Both the position numbers and the translations under genes were made by a program. From Flavobacterium amniphilum (GTDB lineage: Bacteria; Bacteroidota; Bacteroidia; Flavobacteriales; Flavobacteriaceae): DNA of 64,000 bases. Positions within the stretch are counted from its first letter, which is position 1, and the number at the start of each line of letters is the position of its first letter. The notes under the pieces are model-generated. The model saw only the letters and a list, made by a program, of their open reading frames with translations. It made no database searches and was not told the DNA's origin. The stretch is taken from positions 124,001-188,000 of the forward strand of contig NZ_JAMLJL010000002.1 in the NCBI RefSeq assembly GCF_023634845.1. The letters are read 5' to 3'. Positions 63,918-64,000 of this stretch are shown piece by piece.

Positions 63918-64000
63918 ATGAAAAATAGTATCTATAAATCCATTGGAGCTTTCTCTTTCGTCCTGCTTTCCTGGGGAGTCATCAGCAGTATGCAAAGGAA
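63918..64000 (+). CDS. Start of an exported protein, cut by window edge
   Basis: 27 codons are visible: MKNSIYKSIGAFSFVLLSWG, then VISSMQR, a basic start and hydrophobic core as in a signal peptide or membrane anchor. The rest is outside the window; it may form a unit with the LecA-like gene. Confidence 0.5.
   Translation, partial: MKNSIYKSIGAFSFVLLSWGVISSMQR

Overview
The window looks like a chromosome segment of a member of the Bacteroidota, most likely a Flavobacterium-type Flavobacteriaceae. It is AT-rich, many genes are preceded by the Bacteroidota -7 box TAnnTTTG and by A-rich instead of Shine-Dalgarno starts, and typical families occur (TlpA-like thioredoxin with a long N-domain, TupA-like ATP-grasp, LA_2272-type surface repeats, YwqK-like protein). 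All calls were made by eye from the sequence; no database search was run.

Layout. 1-1142: 3'-truncated HAL/PAL ammonia-lyase. 1.2-2.6 kb: secreted thioredoxin-like lipid/periplasm protein. 2.7-16 kb: branched-chain amino acid genes on the minus strand, leuA-leuC-leuD-leuB as one unit and ilvE-ilvD-ilvB-ilvN-ilvC-ilvA as another, separated by an unknown plus-strand gene. 16.5-16.9 kb: two back-to-back attenuator leaders that I regard as new annotation here: an Ile/Val-rich 19-residue leader with terminator and antiterminator facing the ilv operon, and a 34-residue leader with nine consecutive Thr codons facing thrA-thrB-thrC (17-21.7 kb). 21.7-36 kb: housekeeping genes (gcvT, yebC, cysteine-synthase-like, prolyl oligopeptidase, ebfC, threonine aldolase, prfB with its programmed +1 frameshift, Bax-inhibitor-like, TupA-like ATP-grasp, methyltransferase, acs).

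36.1-47.2 kb is a tightly packed plus-strand operon for aromatic degradation through CoA thioesters: flavin reductase, fused FAD monooxygenase/old-yellow-enzyme, aryl-CoA ligase, hotdog thioesterase, nitrilase-superfamily hydrolase, DinB-fold protein, gentisate-dioxygenase-like bicupin, FAH-family hydrolase and maleate isomerase. Together they make a complete route from anthranilate (or salicylate) to pyruvate and fumarate; the nitrilase is best explained if the substrate keeps a ring nitrogen.

47-55 kb holds small accessory genes (HTH protein, surface repeats, isoaspartyl peptidase, LysE, ATP-grasp, NRDE, DinB, DoxX, YHS, Crp/Fnr, DM13). 55.2-61.3 kb, all on the minus strand, is the most unusual locus: two tandem short-leader/terminator units, a tRNA-Ile(UAU)-like gene, three further degenerate tRNA-like genes, an Rnl2-type RNA ligase, two small unknown proteins, an ATP-grasp protein, a second group of tRNA-like sequences, a slipin/SPFH protein and a DEDDh 3'-5' exonuclease. 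I read this as an RNA-repair operon with built-in tRNA mimics. A large perfect inverted repeat separates it from a plus-strand LecA-like protein gene (61.7-63.8 kb) and the start of a further gene at the right edge.
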